DNA from: Meloidogyne chitwoodi | Lineage: Eukaryota > Nematoda > Chromadorea > Rhabditida > Meloidogynidae | Length of the DNA: 64,000 nt | Direction: 5' to 3' | Assembly: GCA_015183035.1 (NCBI GenBank) | Contig: JACZZP010000012.1 | Location: 1,364,001-1,428,000, forward strand | Shown: positions 1 through 14,659 of the stretch, piece after piece | Numbering within the stretch: the first letter of the stretch is position 1 | Layout of the letters: each line of letters begins with the position of its first letter | Notes under the pieces: generated by a model | What the model saw: the letters and a program-made list of their open reading frames with translations, nothing else | Told to the model about the DNA's origin: nothing | Database searches by the model: none | Program-made: the position numbers and the translations under genes

Positions 1-191
1 AATTAGAAATATATTTTTTTTTAATTTAAATTATTAAAGTTTCTTTGAAAAGAAGTTTTTTATATTTCTAATATATTAACAATAAATAATCCATTGCATA
101 AAAATTAATTCAAATACTTTTAATATTTAATAAAATTTTATTTAGTCAATTCCTCAAAATTGGATTGCGAAATTCCATCTTGCTCTTTGAC
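1..191. other. AT-rich flank, no gene seen
   Basis: AT-rich sequence upstream of the transposon at 200. Short open frames are present but none has coding character or splice support. Confidence 0.5.
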
Positions 192-910
192 CAAATCTTG
201 GTACTTGTACCCCTATCTTCCCCCCACCCTTTTTCAATGCCGCGCCTTTTTTTTATGCGCCGAAAAAATATTCTGGACTGCCTTGCTTGAAAGTGCCCCA
301 AGAAAATTTTGATGTGTAAATATGTATACATTTATAAATTAATAAAAAAAAAGAAAACAAAACAACAGAAATTAAAAAGGAGGCATAAAATTGTTAATCC
401 CATTCAAAATATCCCACCAAAAAATAAACTTTAATATAATAAAAAAGGATAATTTGCTTCCCTGACCACCACTATTAAACCAAGTTTGCGTTCGAATTCC
501 TCTTTGTGATCTACAACGTCTATTCTTACAAATCCAAATGTAAGATCCTCGTTTAGATGACATCCGCATTCCGGTCCCACATTTCTCACAGTTACGCTCT
601 TGATGCAAAATCCCACGTTGTTGAAAAAATCTAATGCTTCCTAATTCATGATCACCGTTTCCAATTTCTAATATTACGAATTAATTGATCATAGTTCATT
701 TTAATAATGTTTTTAATTTTTTACAAATTATGGCACAAATTAAAAGTAACGCTATCATTTAAAATTCAAATTTACCACGCCTTTACACATCAGAATTTTC
801 TTGGGGCACTTTCAAGCAAGGCAGTCCAGAATATTTTTTCGGCGCATAAAAAAAAGGCGCGGCATTGAAAAAGGGTGGGGGGAAGATAGGGGTACAAGTA
901 CCCAAATCTT
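192..910. mobile_element. Merlin-type DNA transposon, non-autonomous, with TSD
   Basis: The element spans 200-902 (703 bp) and is flanked by an exact 8-bp direct repeat, CAAATCTT, at 192-199 and 903-910. Its ends are near-perfect inverted repeats of about 120 bp, starting GGTACTTGTACCCC on the left and matching the reverse complement of 780-902. An 8-9 bp target duplication, termini starting GG and an ISXO2-like zinc-ribbon fragment inside (372-699, minus strand) fit the Merlin superfamily. The inner inverted-repeat segment containing GCGCCGAAAAAATA recurs in the element at 12433-12975, so the window holds two related copies. At 703 bp it is too short for a full transposase and must be a deletion derivative. 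Confidence 0.8.
372..699 (-). pseudogene. Merlin/ISXO2-like transposase N-terminal fragment
   Basis: Reading the minus strand from ATG at 699 gives a start MNYDQLIRNIRN. After what looks like a single-base frameshift near 654, the frame continues FFQQRGILHQERNC, then CEKCG...WICKNRRC and RTQTWF. This CxxC...C pattern followed by TWF is the N-terminal zinc ribbon of ISXO2/Merlin (DDE_Tnp_IS1595 group) transposases. The reading stops at 372 before any DDE catalytic domain. It lies wholly between the inverted repeats of the element at 200-902, so it is the remnant of that element's own transposase. The family call rests on motif recognition, not on an alignment. Confidence 0.65.
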
Positions 911-1578
911 TTATTAATTTGGAAAAATTATTTCTAGATTAAACAAAAATATTTAGTTTATTTTTAATTTAATGAAGTAATAAAAATTAGTAACATTTTT
1001 ATTTTATACAACTACTTGGATCGACAACCGACATAATAATAATCTGTCAAATTATTTTCACGAAGAATTAAAAAACAACAAATAAAACTAGCTAAAAATA
1101 CCCAATTAAGTGGCCTTTAAACCAATGAAATTCCTTATTTTAATAATTTAAAAAAGGTGGAAACTAAAGATTATTTTAATTATCAAATGAATATATTTTA
1201 TTTTTCTTTAAAAGAAAACATTCAAATTATTTAAAGTCTTTGAAAAGGGAAGGTTTTTTATTTTTATTGACTTTCTCTAAAGGCAGAGGTGTTTCTCATC
1301 CTTTTTGGGATTAAAAAAGAAGTAAAGGAAACAAAATATCAGCTAAGTTTTCTCTAATTATTTCTTAATCTTCCCTAGTCTCAAAATTTACTTAATTTTT
1401 TAAGTAAAATGTCCTAAAAGATAACAAAACAACCAAATCAATACATAATTTACTAACAACATATACATATACAATACAGCAAAAAATACAATAATGGAAA
1501 AGGTGAATTTAGATGTACAATTATGAGGGAAGGCAAATATCAGTTTACGTTCATATGGACTTTTTCCTTCTTATCTCA
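911..1578. other. intergenic, AT-rich
   Basis: No open frame with coding character and no RNA gene signature. It probably contains the 3' end of the kinase gene that finishes at 1579. Confidence 0.4.
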
Positions 1579-2693
1579 TCATTCCCAATCGTATGGATGC
1601 TCAGGGATCCTGTTATCGAGAAGATGGGCACGCAGCATCTTCATCATCCAGCTGTAGTCAGGACGGCTGACGAAGCGCATCTCATCAATATGCTTTAGGA
1701 TGGCCACAAACTCGTCAGGGCAGCCAGCAATCAAGTCGCGCACAGCTTTGGCCCGCAACGGCATAGGACTTGTTGGAAGCCGCGCCTCCTTGAATCGGCC
1801 AATCTGTAAAATAAATTGGATAAGAGTGAAATAAAATTTAAAAAATCCCACCGTCTCCATATCGCCAATTCCACTCCAAGGAAGCTTTCCAATATAGATC
1901 TCAACCATCATGTAGAACCTGAAAAAGAGAAAAATTAAAATTGAAAAAAGAAATATCGGAAAATAATAATAACGATTACCACGATTCCATGTCATCCTTT
2001 CGTGAATATTCTCTTTTGATATGAGCTGAAGTAGCTGCATAGCGCGGAGTGCCACGAAAGCGGGCATTCTCTCTTGGGCGCATCAACGTCCCATCTGTGT
2101 GCGTAAATCTCCTTGCGATCCCAAAATCAAGCACGTAGATTATCTGCAGCTCGCCTTCTTCCTTCCGACCGGTAGTAGTGTTAGCCGGCTTAATGTCCCG
2201 ATGTAGATAGCCAATTCCATGAAGAGCGCGGAGCGCGTTGACCATTTGAATGGAGACTCCTATCGCCGTTCCAGGGGAGAATCGACGATCCGGGCGAGCT
2301 TTGACAAGCTTATCCAAACCAGCTCCAACCAGCGACATACTAAAAATAACAAAATTATTGGTAAATTCAATCCTTACAATAAATCTCTTACACGATGTAG
2401 TTGAAGGACACCTTCCCACCAGGTCCAATGGTTTGAGTGTCCCGGCCAATATCGAAGCATTTTGTGAAGTGGCGATCATCCTTTATACGGTGTAGTTCCT
2501 GCAGAACATGGGCCTCCATTGCTAGGAGCGGCATCGATGCGTCAGTGGGCTCGGTCTTAAGGGCCCCCTCTTTCAAGCCAGCCTTGCAATGGTAGACAGC
2601 TCCAAACGCGCCAGCTCCTAGCTTCTTGATGATTGTCCATTTGTCCGCAACCTTCATTCCAGGCGATAATTCGATGAGCTGTGACGGGGGCAT
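1579..2693 (-). CDS. tau-tubulin kinase / CK1-family Ser/Thr protein kinase
   Basis: A complete protein kinase of about 317 residues from four exons: 2392-2693, 1980-2339, 1852-1918 and 1579-1803; phases agree and all introns are GT-AG. Visible motifs in order are the glycine loop GAGAFGAVY near residue 27, an ALK lysine, the catalytic loop HRDIKPANTT, LDFGIAR, and RFRGTPRYAATSAH, the CK1/TTBK form of the activation segment. The C-terminal helices (MVEIYIGKLPWSG, EFVAILKHIDEMRF) are also typical. Nematodes carry a large expansion of such small stand-alone CK1/TTBK-like kinases, many expressed in the male germ line; that role is not shown here. ATG at 2693 is the first start in frame. An upstream 5'UTR exon ending near 2779 appears to be spliced on. 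It is divergent from the gene at 3032. Confidence 0.9.
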
Positions 2694-3031
2694 TCCTGAC
2701 AAGTTTGTTGAGAGCTTAAAATTTAAATAAATAAATTAAAATAAAATGTATAAATAAAAATATAAATTAAAAATGTACCGTAGACGAGAACTTTGCGATT
2801 AGAAGAGCCAGTTGAACAACAAGTGAGTGATGGCGGTTAAGTCGAACGTGAGTGGAGTTGATGGAAGCAAATCCTTGATTATTATGGTTAAAAGTAGCTA
2901 GCTTTTATAATTGAACTCATGCATACATATTACTCATAATACTTTATATAAAAAGGCCTATATTTACATCCCCATAACCCTATAATACGTCACTACTTCG
3001 TCACAATACTTGCATCTTCGATTGCTGCTCA

Positions 3032-4096
3032 ATGGACATATCTTCGGCATCTCTAGAGATAATCCGAATGCTCGTATTTGCCTGTCAATCTCTGGTAATA
3101 TTCTCCGTTGCAACAGCGCTCGTTGCACAATGCGGTAAGAAGAAGAAGAAGGCTCCAGGAACAGAGATGAAACCACCACCGGAAGAGGCAGCAGACAAAC
3201 CGGCATCCTTGAAAGCAGGAGCTCCAGCTGCAAAACCACCAGCGTGAGTTCCATTATTTTTCTTATAATTAATGCTAACATCATTAATTTTTTAAGGAAG
3301 CCAAAACCTGCAGCAGCTAAACCACCAGCTGGACCTGGTGCTCCGAAACCTGGTGCTCCCGGTGCTCCTGGCGCTCCAAAACCCGGCGCTCCCGGTGCTC
3401 CTGGTGCTACTCCACCTGCTCCTGGTGCGAAACCTGGTACTCCTTCAGCCATCGCAAAGGCAGCTGATGCGGCTAAAAAAGTGAGATACTAACAATTTTA
3501 CATAAATTTCATAAATATTTTTTTCTTTTTAGTCTGCTGCTCCTGGTGGTCCTCCTCCTCCTGGTGGTCCTCCGCCTCCTGGCGCTAAACCTGGCGCTCC
3601 TCCACCTCCTGGTGCTAAGCCTGGCGCTCCACCTGCTGCTGGTGCTAAACCCGGCGAGGACAAGAAGGTAGACGACAAGAAGAAAGAAGAAGACAAGAAA
3701 AAGGAGGACGCAAAATCGAAAACACCAGCAGATGCAAAGCCGAAGCCTGGAGAAGAGAAGCAGCCACCAGCGGCAGATAAGGCCGCAGAGGGAGCGGGCA
3801 AGGCAAGTGCTGCTGGTGCTGGGAAAGCAGGAGAGAAATCGAAGAAAGACGACGTATGTTTTTTTAAATCTTCAATTTTATCTTAATTCTTTTATTTTTA
3901 GGCTGACAAAGGTAAACCTGCGGAAGGCGCCAAGGACGAGGAGAAGAAGGAGGGGGGCGATGAGAAGAAGGAAGGCGAGGAAAAGAAGGAAGGCAGTGAG
4001 AAGGACGAGAAGGGGGCGGATGAAGGAAAGCCCAAGGAAGAGAAGGAAGAAGGCGGCAAGGAAGAAGAAGGCAAAGGAGAGGAAGGAGAAGAATAA
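3032..4096 (+). CDS. secreted Pro/Ala/Gly-rich, Lys/Glu-rich low-complexity protein
   Basis: Four exons (3032-3243, 3297-3480, 3533-3853, 3902-4096) join in phase to about 303 residues. The start is a signal peptide; the second methionine (3068, MLVFACQSLVIFSVATALVA) gives the more canonical one and may be the true start. A KKKKK run follows, then short collagen-like GAPGAPGAP triplets mixed with PKP and GGPPPPGG repeats, then a highly charged tail of KKE, EEKKEGG and EGEE repeats. There are too few uninterrupted Gly-X-Y triplets for a normal cuticle collagen. Its GC content is well above its surroundings because of the Pro/Ala/Gly codons. No known family is recognised; an extracellular, possibly cuticle or matrix, protein is inferred from the signal peptide and composition. 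Confidence 0.8.
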
Positions 4097-5346
4097 TCAG
4101 AATATCTATTTCCCTTCCATTCTTTCCCCCATCATAGGAAACTATTGTATATACCTCCCTCTATATATATATTCTTCTTCACCAAGTCTGAATTGCCTAT
4201 TACCGTATTGGTGCTTATTGTCAGATTGTAATATTTACTCATCCCCTAATAATACCACACTGCTATTCTTGTGTTTCCTGCTGTTGTGATTTCTATGCTA
4301 ATATGTATGTATAATATATATATGTGTTTCTAATGTTTGTTTAGTAATATATGTATTAAAATAAATTTGTTTTTTCCATTAAATAATCATAAAAGACCTT
4401 AAGAGGGAATATAAATACAAGCTCCATCACAACGGTCTTCGAAAGTTATTCTAACCTATTACTGAAATCTTTTAATTTATTTTTTTTTCAAAAAATAGAA
4501 AAGGAATATTTTATTTATTGCTAAGAAAAATACATTGACAAAATATAATTAATGTGGAAAAACATGAATAATGTATTTTCAAAAAAATTGGTTTTCACTA
4601 TTGTAGTTCAATTTACAAAAGATAATATTTTGGAGCAAAAAAAAAAGAAAGAAATGTTGAGAATAAAATATTATATAGAATGTTTGTATTTTTAAATATA
4701 TCTCAAAATATATATTTGGTATATACAACAAAGCCATTAAAAAAAATTATTAATATATTCTAAACCTCTTTTATTTCTTAAAATTTACAAAAATATTTGA
4801 TTTAGCTAAACCTCTACATATAATAAGAGGTTTAAAATTTTAAAACATATTCTTTGATTAAATAAAATACCTAATATCTAATACTTGAAAACAATCGCTT
4901 ATGGCCTTTAAATAATTTTAGAAATGTGAATGCGACATTTTAAGTAAAAATAAGATATATAGAATGACTGGAAAAATATAAAAAAATAATAATGATAAGA
5001 AATATTAAAGAAATTTACTTTTTTCTTTCAAACAATATTAAAATATATTTATCATGTAAATTTTTATAAGGAAAAAATCAAGATTTTGGAAAATCTGGGC
5101 CTGAACATTTTAATTAAATGTTAAATAAATTCAACATTTAAGAATTTATTTAATTAGAAATTAAATAAATTCTAATTGTCAATTCTACTCTTTAAATAAT
5201 AAAAATTAAAGGAATTAAATATTTGTATGTCTTTATGTATAAAATAAATTTAAAAATAATTGTGTCAATTATTATTATTTTTTATTAATGCCCCCAACAC
5301 CCGTGAATGTACCTAGCAAACATTTTGAATTTAAATATATATTTAA
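4097..5346. other. intergenic between convergent genes
   Basis: AT-rich stretch holding the 3' ends of the convergent secreted-protein gene (+) and dynamin (-). No coding or RNA feature seen. Confidence 0.4.
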
Positions 5347-9979
<4,633 letters not shown>

Positions 9980-11270
9980 TTTTGTTGTTAAAAATTATTT
10001 AAAATGTTGTAGTCAAAAATAAATTTATTTTTAAATAAATAATTAAATAAAAGAAGAGAAACCTTTAAAATAATTTTTTTAGTTTGTAAAAAAAATATTG
10101 GAAATTAAAATTGATTTTTGTCCTCCTTTTCTTTAAAAAATAAAAATGGAGGAGTTTTGGCATAACAATTTTTAGTTGCCTATTTTATTGGAAAAATTGG
10201 CACAAAGCATCCAGAACAGTAACGGAGACTCTTTTTTTGAAGAAAATATTAAAAAGTATTCGCTAAGAACAAACAAACAAATACTTTATGTCCTCCATAT
10301 TTTTATACATACAATTAGCTTTTTTTTTAAATATAAAAAATCCTTGTCCTCAATATTCAATCTAAAAAATGAAATGTCTATTTTTCTAGTTAAAAAACGA
10401 GTTAAATTAAGAACGAAGGCAAAGAGTGCCATTAAATGCTTTATTGACAATTTTATTGTGTGACAAAAAAGTGTGAAATATTTAAAAAGTACAGAATGTT
10501 GAAATAAAAAATAAGAAAAAGTTAATATAAATTTTAAATGATTAATAAAAATAAATAAAAATAAAAATGATTAAAGTGTTTCAGAATAAATAATCAACTG
10601 GACATAAAAGAATAAGGGAGGTCATTAGAGCACAGACCTAATATAAAATAATAATCACTGTAATTCACTTATTTAAGTTATATTAGAATAAGATTTGTTT
10701 AATTATTAAATTACTTTATTCAATTTTTTATCAGATTTTTTTCATAAAAAATAAATTTATTTGAATTATATATTTAAAAACTAAACATTTATTTCATTTT
10801 TTATATATAAGCCTCAAAAGATGTTACACAAAAAAACTCAATCCATCCAACATTATTTTTCAATTTTTATAGTATGAGTTATTTTATTCGGTCAATATAT
10901 GGAAAGCTTAAATTTACCACTCATTCACTCACCCCCGTCGGCGTTTTGTTTACTGCCGCTATTTTCACAAAAGATTCTTTCCATCCATTTTTGCTGTCTC
11001 TTTTATGGTTGAGAGCAGCCAGCCCCTTAAAAACGCCACGAAAAATGGCCAACATAAAACATCGTGGAGTATATATAAATATAAAAATTAGGTGAGAGTT
11101 GCGTAGGAACGCTTTCTATGCGCATATAAGGGAAGACTTACACAGACTTTCACGCTCTTTTATATATTTTTTTTAGTTTAAAAAAAGGAAAATAAAAGAA
11201 AGCTTTAAAAAAAGAACAAGAATTTCTCGAATATATGAAAAATACTGAGGATAAATGTCCATTTTTAATT
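9980..11270. other. intergenic, dynamin upstream region
   Basis: Mostly AT-rich. A patch of higher GC at about 10890-11160 includes repeated CACTCA motifs and a short open frame at 10874-11095 that resembles no known protein. Nothing here can be called as a gene. Confidence 0.35.
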
Positions 11271-11289
11271 ATTTTAACCAGTGATCGGC

Positions 11290-11485
11290 AAGTTCCAAAA
11301 TTTCCACTGGAACCGGTTCCAGTTCCGGAACTGGTTTTTTAATTTTTGCAGTTCCAGTTCCGGTTCCGGAACCGGTTTTTTAATTTTTGCAGTTCCAGTT
11401 CCAGTTCCGGAACCGGTTTTTGATTTTTTGTAGTTCCAGTTCCAGTTCCGGAACCGGTTCCAAACCAGTTCCAGTTCCAAAACCG
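11290..11485. repeat. subterminal GGTTCC/GGAACC tandem array, left
   Basis: Three to four imperfect units of about 60 bp, each with CAGTTCCAGTTCC, GGAACCGG and a T-rich spacer (GGTTTTTTAATTTTTG). It lies just inside the left terminus of the hAT element and mirrors the array at 12210-12415. Confidence 0.8.
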
Positions 11486-12029
11486 ACATTTTTTTTATTA
11501 ATTATGAATTTTCCATTTTTCCGTCAGAATTAAGAGTAAATATAATGTATAAACCAGTGGTACACTTATAAGAATTTCAGTATCCGTATACGGATATATC
11601 CATGTGGCTTATATCCATATCTGTGTCTAAAAATTCTATATCCGTACGCTGGTATACCCATTTTTTCCTAAAATTGTCAAAACAAAAGAAGTTTTGGAGG
11701 GGATATTTTTTATATGAAGTCTTAAAATAAATAAGATTTTTCTGCAGAGAAAAGTATTTAAAACATGTTTTTTCGGGTTGCGCGCAACGTCGGGTAGTTA
11801 AATTTTCAAAATTTGGGTTTTTTAGCGATGCATGCGAAAATTTTGAAAATTTATTGGACATTAGTTGCAACAATTCACCAATTTCAGCGCCGCAGGCAAA
11901 AAATTTTAAAATTTTTTAAACCTCTGTTGCCAAAAATTACACTTTTTTATGGCCATAGGCGAAAATTTAAGACTTAATTTTGTTTCAAAAATTTTTAAAA
12001 TAAAGAAAAGTAACTCTAACAGCAACTAA

Positions 12030-12122
12030 TGTACTCCAAGTAGCTTTCCCATAACAAAGGATTCGAACCCAAGACATCAGACAAAATAAACTAACGCTTT
12101 AACCACACAACCATAGATTCAC
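12030..12122 (-). repeat. tRNA-like sequence (degenerate pseudo-tRNA or SINE head)
   Basis: On the minus strand, GTGTGGTTAAAGCG resembles an A box and GGGTTCGAATCC (comp. 12059-12070) is a near-perfect B box, spaced as in a tRNA. The T-stem pairs poorly and no acceptor stem closes, so it is not a functional tRNA. It could be the head of a tRNA-derived SINE caught inside the hAT element. Confidence 0.4.
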
Positions 12123-12207
12123 AATGGAAAAAGGCAAATAAATTATTTATAAACGTTTTCTTTCTTCTTTTCTCGCTTACAAAAATAAATTAGGAGAGTG
12201 AATAGAG

Positions 12208-12418
12208 AGACCTTAGGAACCGGTTCCGGAACCGGTTCCAAACCAGTTCCAGGCATCAACCAGTTCCACGGTTCCAGTTCCAAACCGGTTCCAGGAATCA
12301 ACCAGTTCCGCAGTTCCAGTTCCAAACCGGTTCCTGGAATCAACCAGTTCCGCAGTTCCAGTTCCGGAACTGGAACTGGAACCGACCAGTTCCGGAACTG
12401 GAACTGGAACTTGCCGAT
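12208..12418. repeat. subterminal GGTTCC/GGAACC tandem array, right
   Basis: Repeated units of about 55 bp containing CCGGTTCCAGGAATCAACC and CAGTTCCGCAGTTCCAG, ending in GGAACTGGAACTGG. This is the counterpart of the left array of the hAT element. Open frames through it (MNRETLGTGSG and similar) arise only from the repeat. Confidence 0.8.
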
Positions 12419-12423
12419 CACTG

Positions 12424-12984
12424 ATTTTAACAGGTAAATGTGTAGTTGGCGGTCTACCTATGCGTCTTCTTTTTCTGCGCCGAAAAAATACTCTAGACAG
12501 ACTGACTTGATTGATATTGCCCCAAGAAAAACTTTGATGTTAAGAAAAGTTATGAAAGATTAAGTTTGCTGAAACACGTCAAACTTGGATCTATTGAAAG
12601 TGTTTTTATTACTTCTTCATTTTTGGGCCCATGGCTGGTTGGTAAAAACGGATTTAATCATTGAAATTTACTCTAATTTGTGGAAGGTATTTTGTCTGGT
12701 GATATTTTGTCGATTAATGGAAACATACATTAGAGAATAAATTTCAATGAATAGATCCATTTTTGTGCCAAAACCAACCACTCATGGGCCCAAAATGAAG
12801 TAATAAAACACTCCTAATAGAGATGAAACGTAGACAAAATTAAAAAATCAAATTTAACTCGCCTTTACATATCAGTTTTTCTTGGGGCAATATCAATCAA
12901 GTCAATCTGTCTAGAATATTTTTTCGGCGCAGAAAAAAGAAGGCGCATAGGTAGACCGCCAACTACACATTTACCATTTTAACA
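12424..12984. mobile_element. Merlin-type foldback element (MITE) with 9-bp TSD
   Basis: The element spans 12433-12975 (543 bp) between exact 9-bp duplications ATTTTAACA at 12424-12432 and 12976-12984. Its termini are GGTAAATGTGTAGTTGGCGG and the inverse. The inverted repeats run inward more than 200 bp each: the block GCGCCGAAAAAATA...CTTGAT...GCCCCAAGAAAA is mirrored at 12880-12930, and GGGCCCATG...ACCAAC near 12626 is mirrored near 12783. The first block also occurs in the 200-902 element, which links both to one Merlin-like family. No coding frame remains. Confidence 0.8.
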
Positions 12985-14659
12985 ATAGGTACTTTTATAT
13001 TATATATAATATTGAAATATTTACAAAAATATAAAATGGTTATTTTGAGAATCAATAAAATAATCTGAATAACAATATTTGAATAGCATTATTGCTAATT
13101 GAGGATGCTATAGTTCAAAAAAATATAATTGAGGATTTATTTTTTTTAAACTAATATAGTAGGTAATTATTAAAGGAAGTGTATTTAACTTGTCTTATAA
13201 CACAAAAAACTGAGATAATACTGCAAAAGTACATATGTATAAATTAAATAAAAATAAAAGGAATCTTCTCTTTATTAATAAATTAATAAATAAATATAAT
13301 AAGGATTTATATAAAATATTTTTATTGATAAACTTTACTAATTTCATCAAAATGCACTTTTAATTAATGAAATTAATAAAATATTAATTAATTAAAATAT
13401 TTCGATATTTAATAAATTTAAATAAATACATTTATTATTTTTATTTTTTTTAATATGAAAGGGTAAAAAAAGAGAATATTGGCAATGATTAATGTGTGAA
13501 TCATAAAAATAAATTAAAAAATGGGTTAAATTTAAAATATTTATTAAGCATTTATTTTTTTAAAAAGAGACAGAAGAGGAAATAAAATTAATTTAATTTT
13601 TAAAAATAAAAAGGAAATAATAATTAATAAATAAATTGGATATAAACGAGTAAATAAAATAATAATTAGGTATATTTTTAATAAAAGGATTTACTACAAT
13701 TCATTTATGTGAAATAAAACAAGAAATTGTTGTACAATCTTTTCTTTTTTTTAATATTAAATCGATTAATAAATAAAAAACAAGTTTTATTAAATTACTC
13801 ACAATCTCTAAATTAAATTTAAAAAACTTTTTTTAAAAAATAAAATTCGTGTAAATAGGTAATTAAAAAATAATTTAAAAATATAGGTATTCTAGTTTTT
13901 TAATTTAAAAAAATAAAAATATAACCCAGAAGATTTAATTCAAATTTATCAATTTAAAAAAATATTTTTTCTTTTATTTTTTTCCATATTTTGAAATTTA
14001 ATATATTAAAAAATAATGAAAAATTCTGAAAGTGTTTATATTTAAATATAAATATTGATTTACTAAATTATTTAAATTTGTAAAATAAATAAAATTAAAA
14101 TAATTTAATTTTTATATGTATAAAAATAAATAAATAAATTAATAAAAAATGAGAGAATAAAAAAAGCAAACACAATACGGCACTCAAAAATATATAAATT
14201 AATTAAAAATTGGGATATAAAATAAATTAAAAAATTAAAGTTTATTGCAAAGAAAGATTTTTAAAATTAAAAAAATAAAAATGTCAGAAAAAAGAATAAA
14301 TAAATATATAAGAAAAATAATAAAGCTTTTTTGAAAATAAATAAAAATAATTAATTTAATATTCAAGTAAAAATAAAAAATAATAATTACATAAATTAAT
14401 GAAAGAAATTGAAGTTTTTTTAATAAATAAAAATAAAAAGATAATAAAAATAATAATAATTGTCTTTTTGAGATTCAAAAAATAAAATGATAGGAGACAA
14501 CAATTTAAAAAAAAAATATATTTTATCAAATAATTTTAATTATTTACTAAACTAAAAATTTAAAAAGAAAATTTTATATAATTTTTAAGGTCAATAATAA
14601 TCTTTTGGTGAATAATTATCCATCAAAAATAAATTAAAAAAAAATATAAATTTTTATAT
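12985..14659. other. AT-rich intergenic region
   Basis: Very AT-rich, dominated by A/T homopolymers and TAAATAAA-type motifs. No gene, RNA or repeat structure could be supported. Confidence 0.4.

Larger units (their letters stand above)
11271..12431. mobile_element. hAT-type DNA transposon, non-autonomous, with TSD
   Basis: The element spans 11279-12423 (1145 bp). It starts CAGTGATCGGCAAGTTCCA and ends with the exact inverted copy of these 19 bases. It is flanked by an exact 8-bp duplication, ATTTTAAC, at 11271-11278 and 12424-12431. An 8-bp duplication and a CAGtG-TCGGCAA terminus are hallmarks of the hAT superfamily. Inside each end are arrays of GGTTCC/GGAACC units (11300-11480 and 12210-12415), probably subterminal transposase-binding repeats. 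No transposase frame is seen, so it is non-autonomous. The interior holds a tRNA-like stretch near 12030-12120. Confidence 0.8.

Noticed and set aside
10176..10463. Open frame of 95 codons on + strand
   Set aside because: AT-driven, no family resemblance, no splice context, Lys/Ile/Phe-rich composition typical of random AT-rich frames.
11274..11489. Minus-strand frame rich in Glu-Leu and Trp-Asn
   Set aside because: It only translates the GGTTCC/GGAACC array of the hAT element.
12059..12070. Functional tRNA gene
   Set aside because: A good B box is present, but the T-stem and acceptor stem do not pair.
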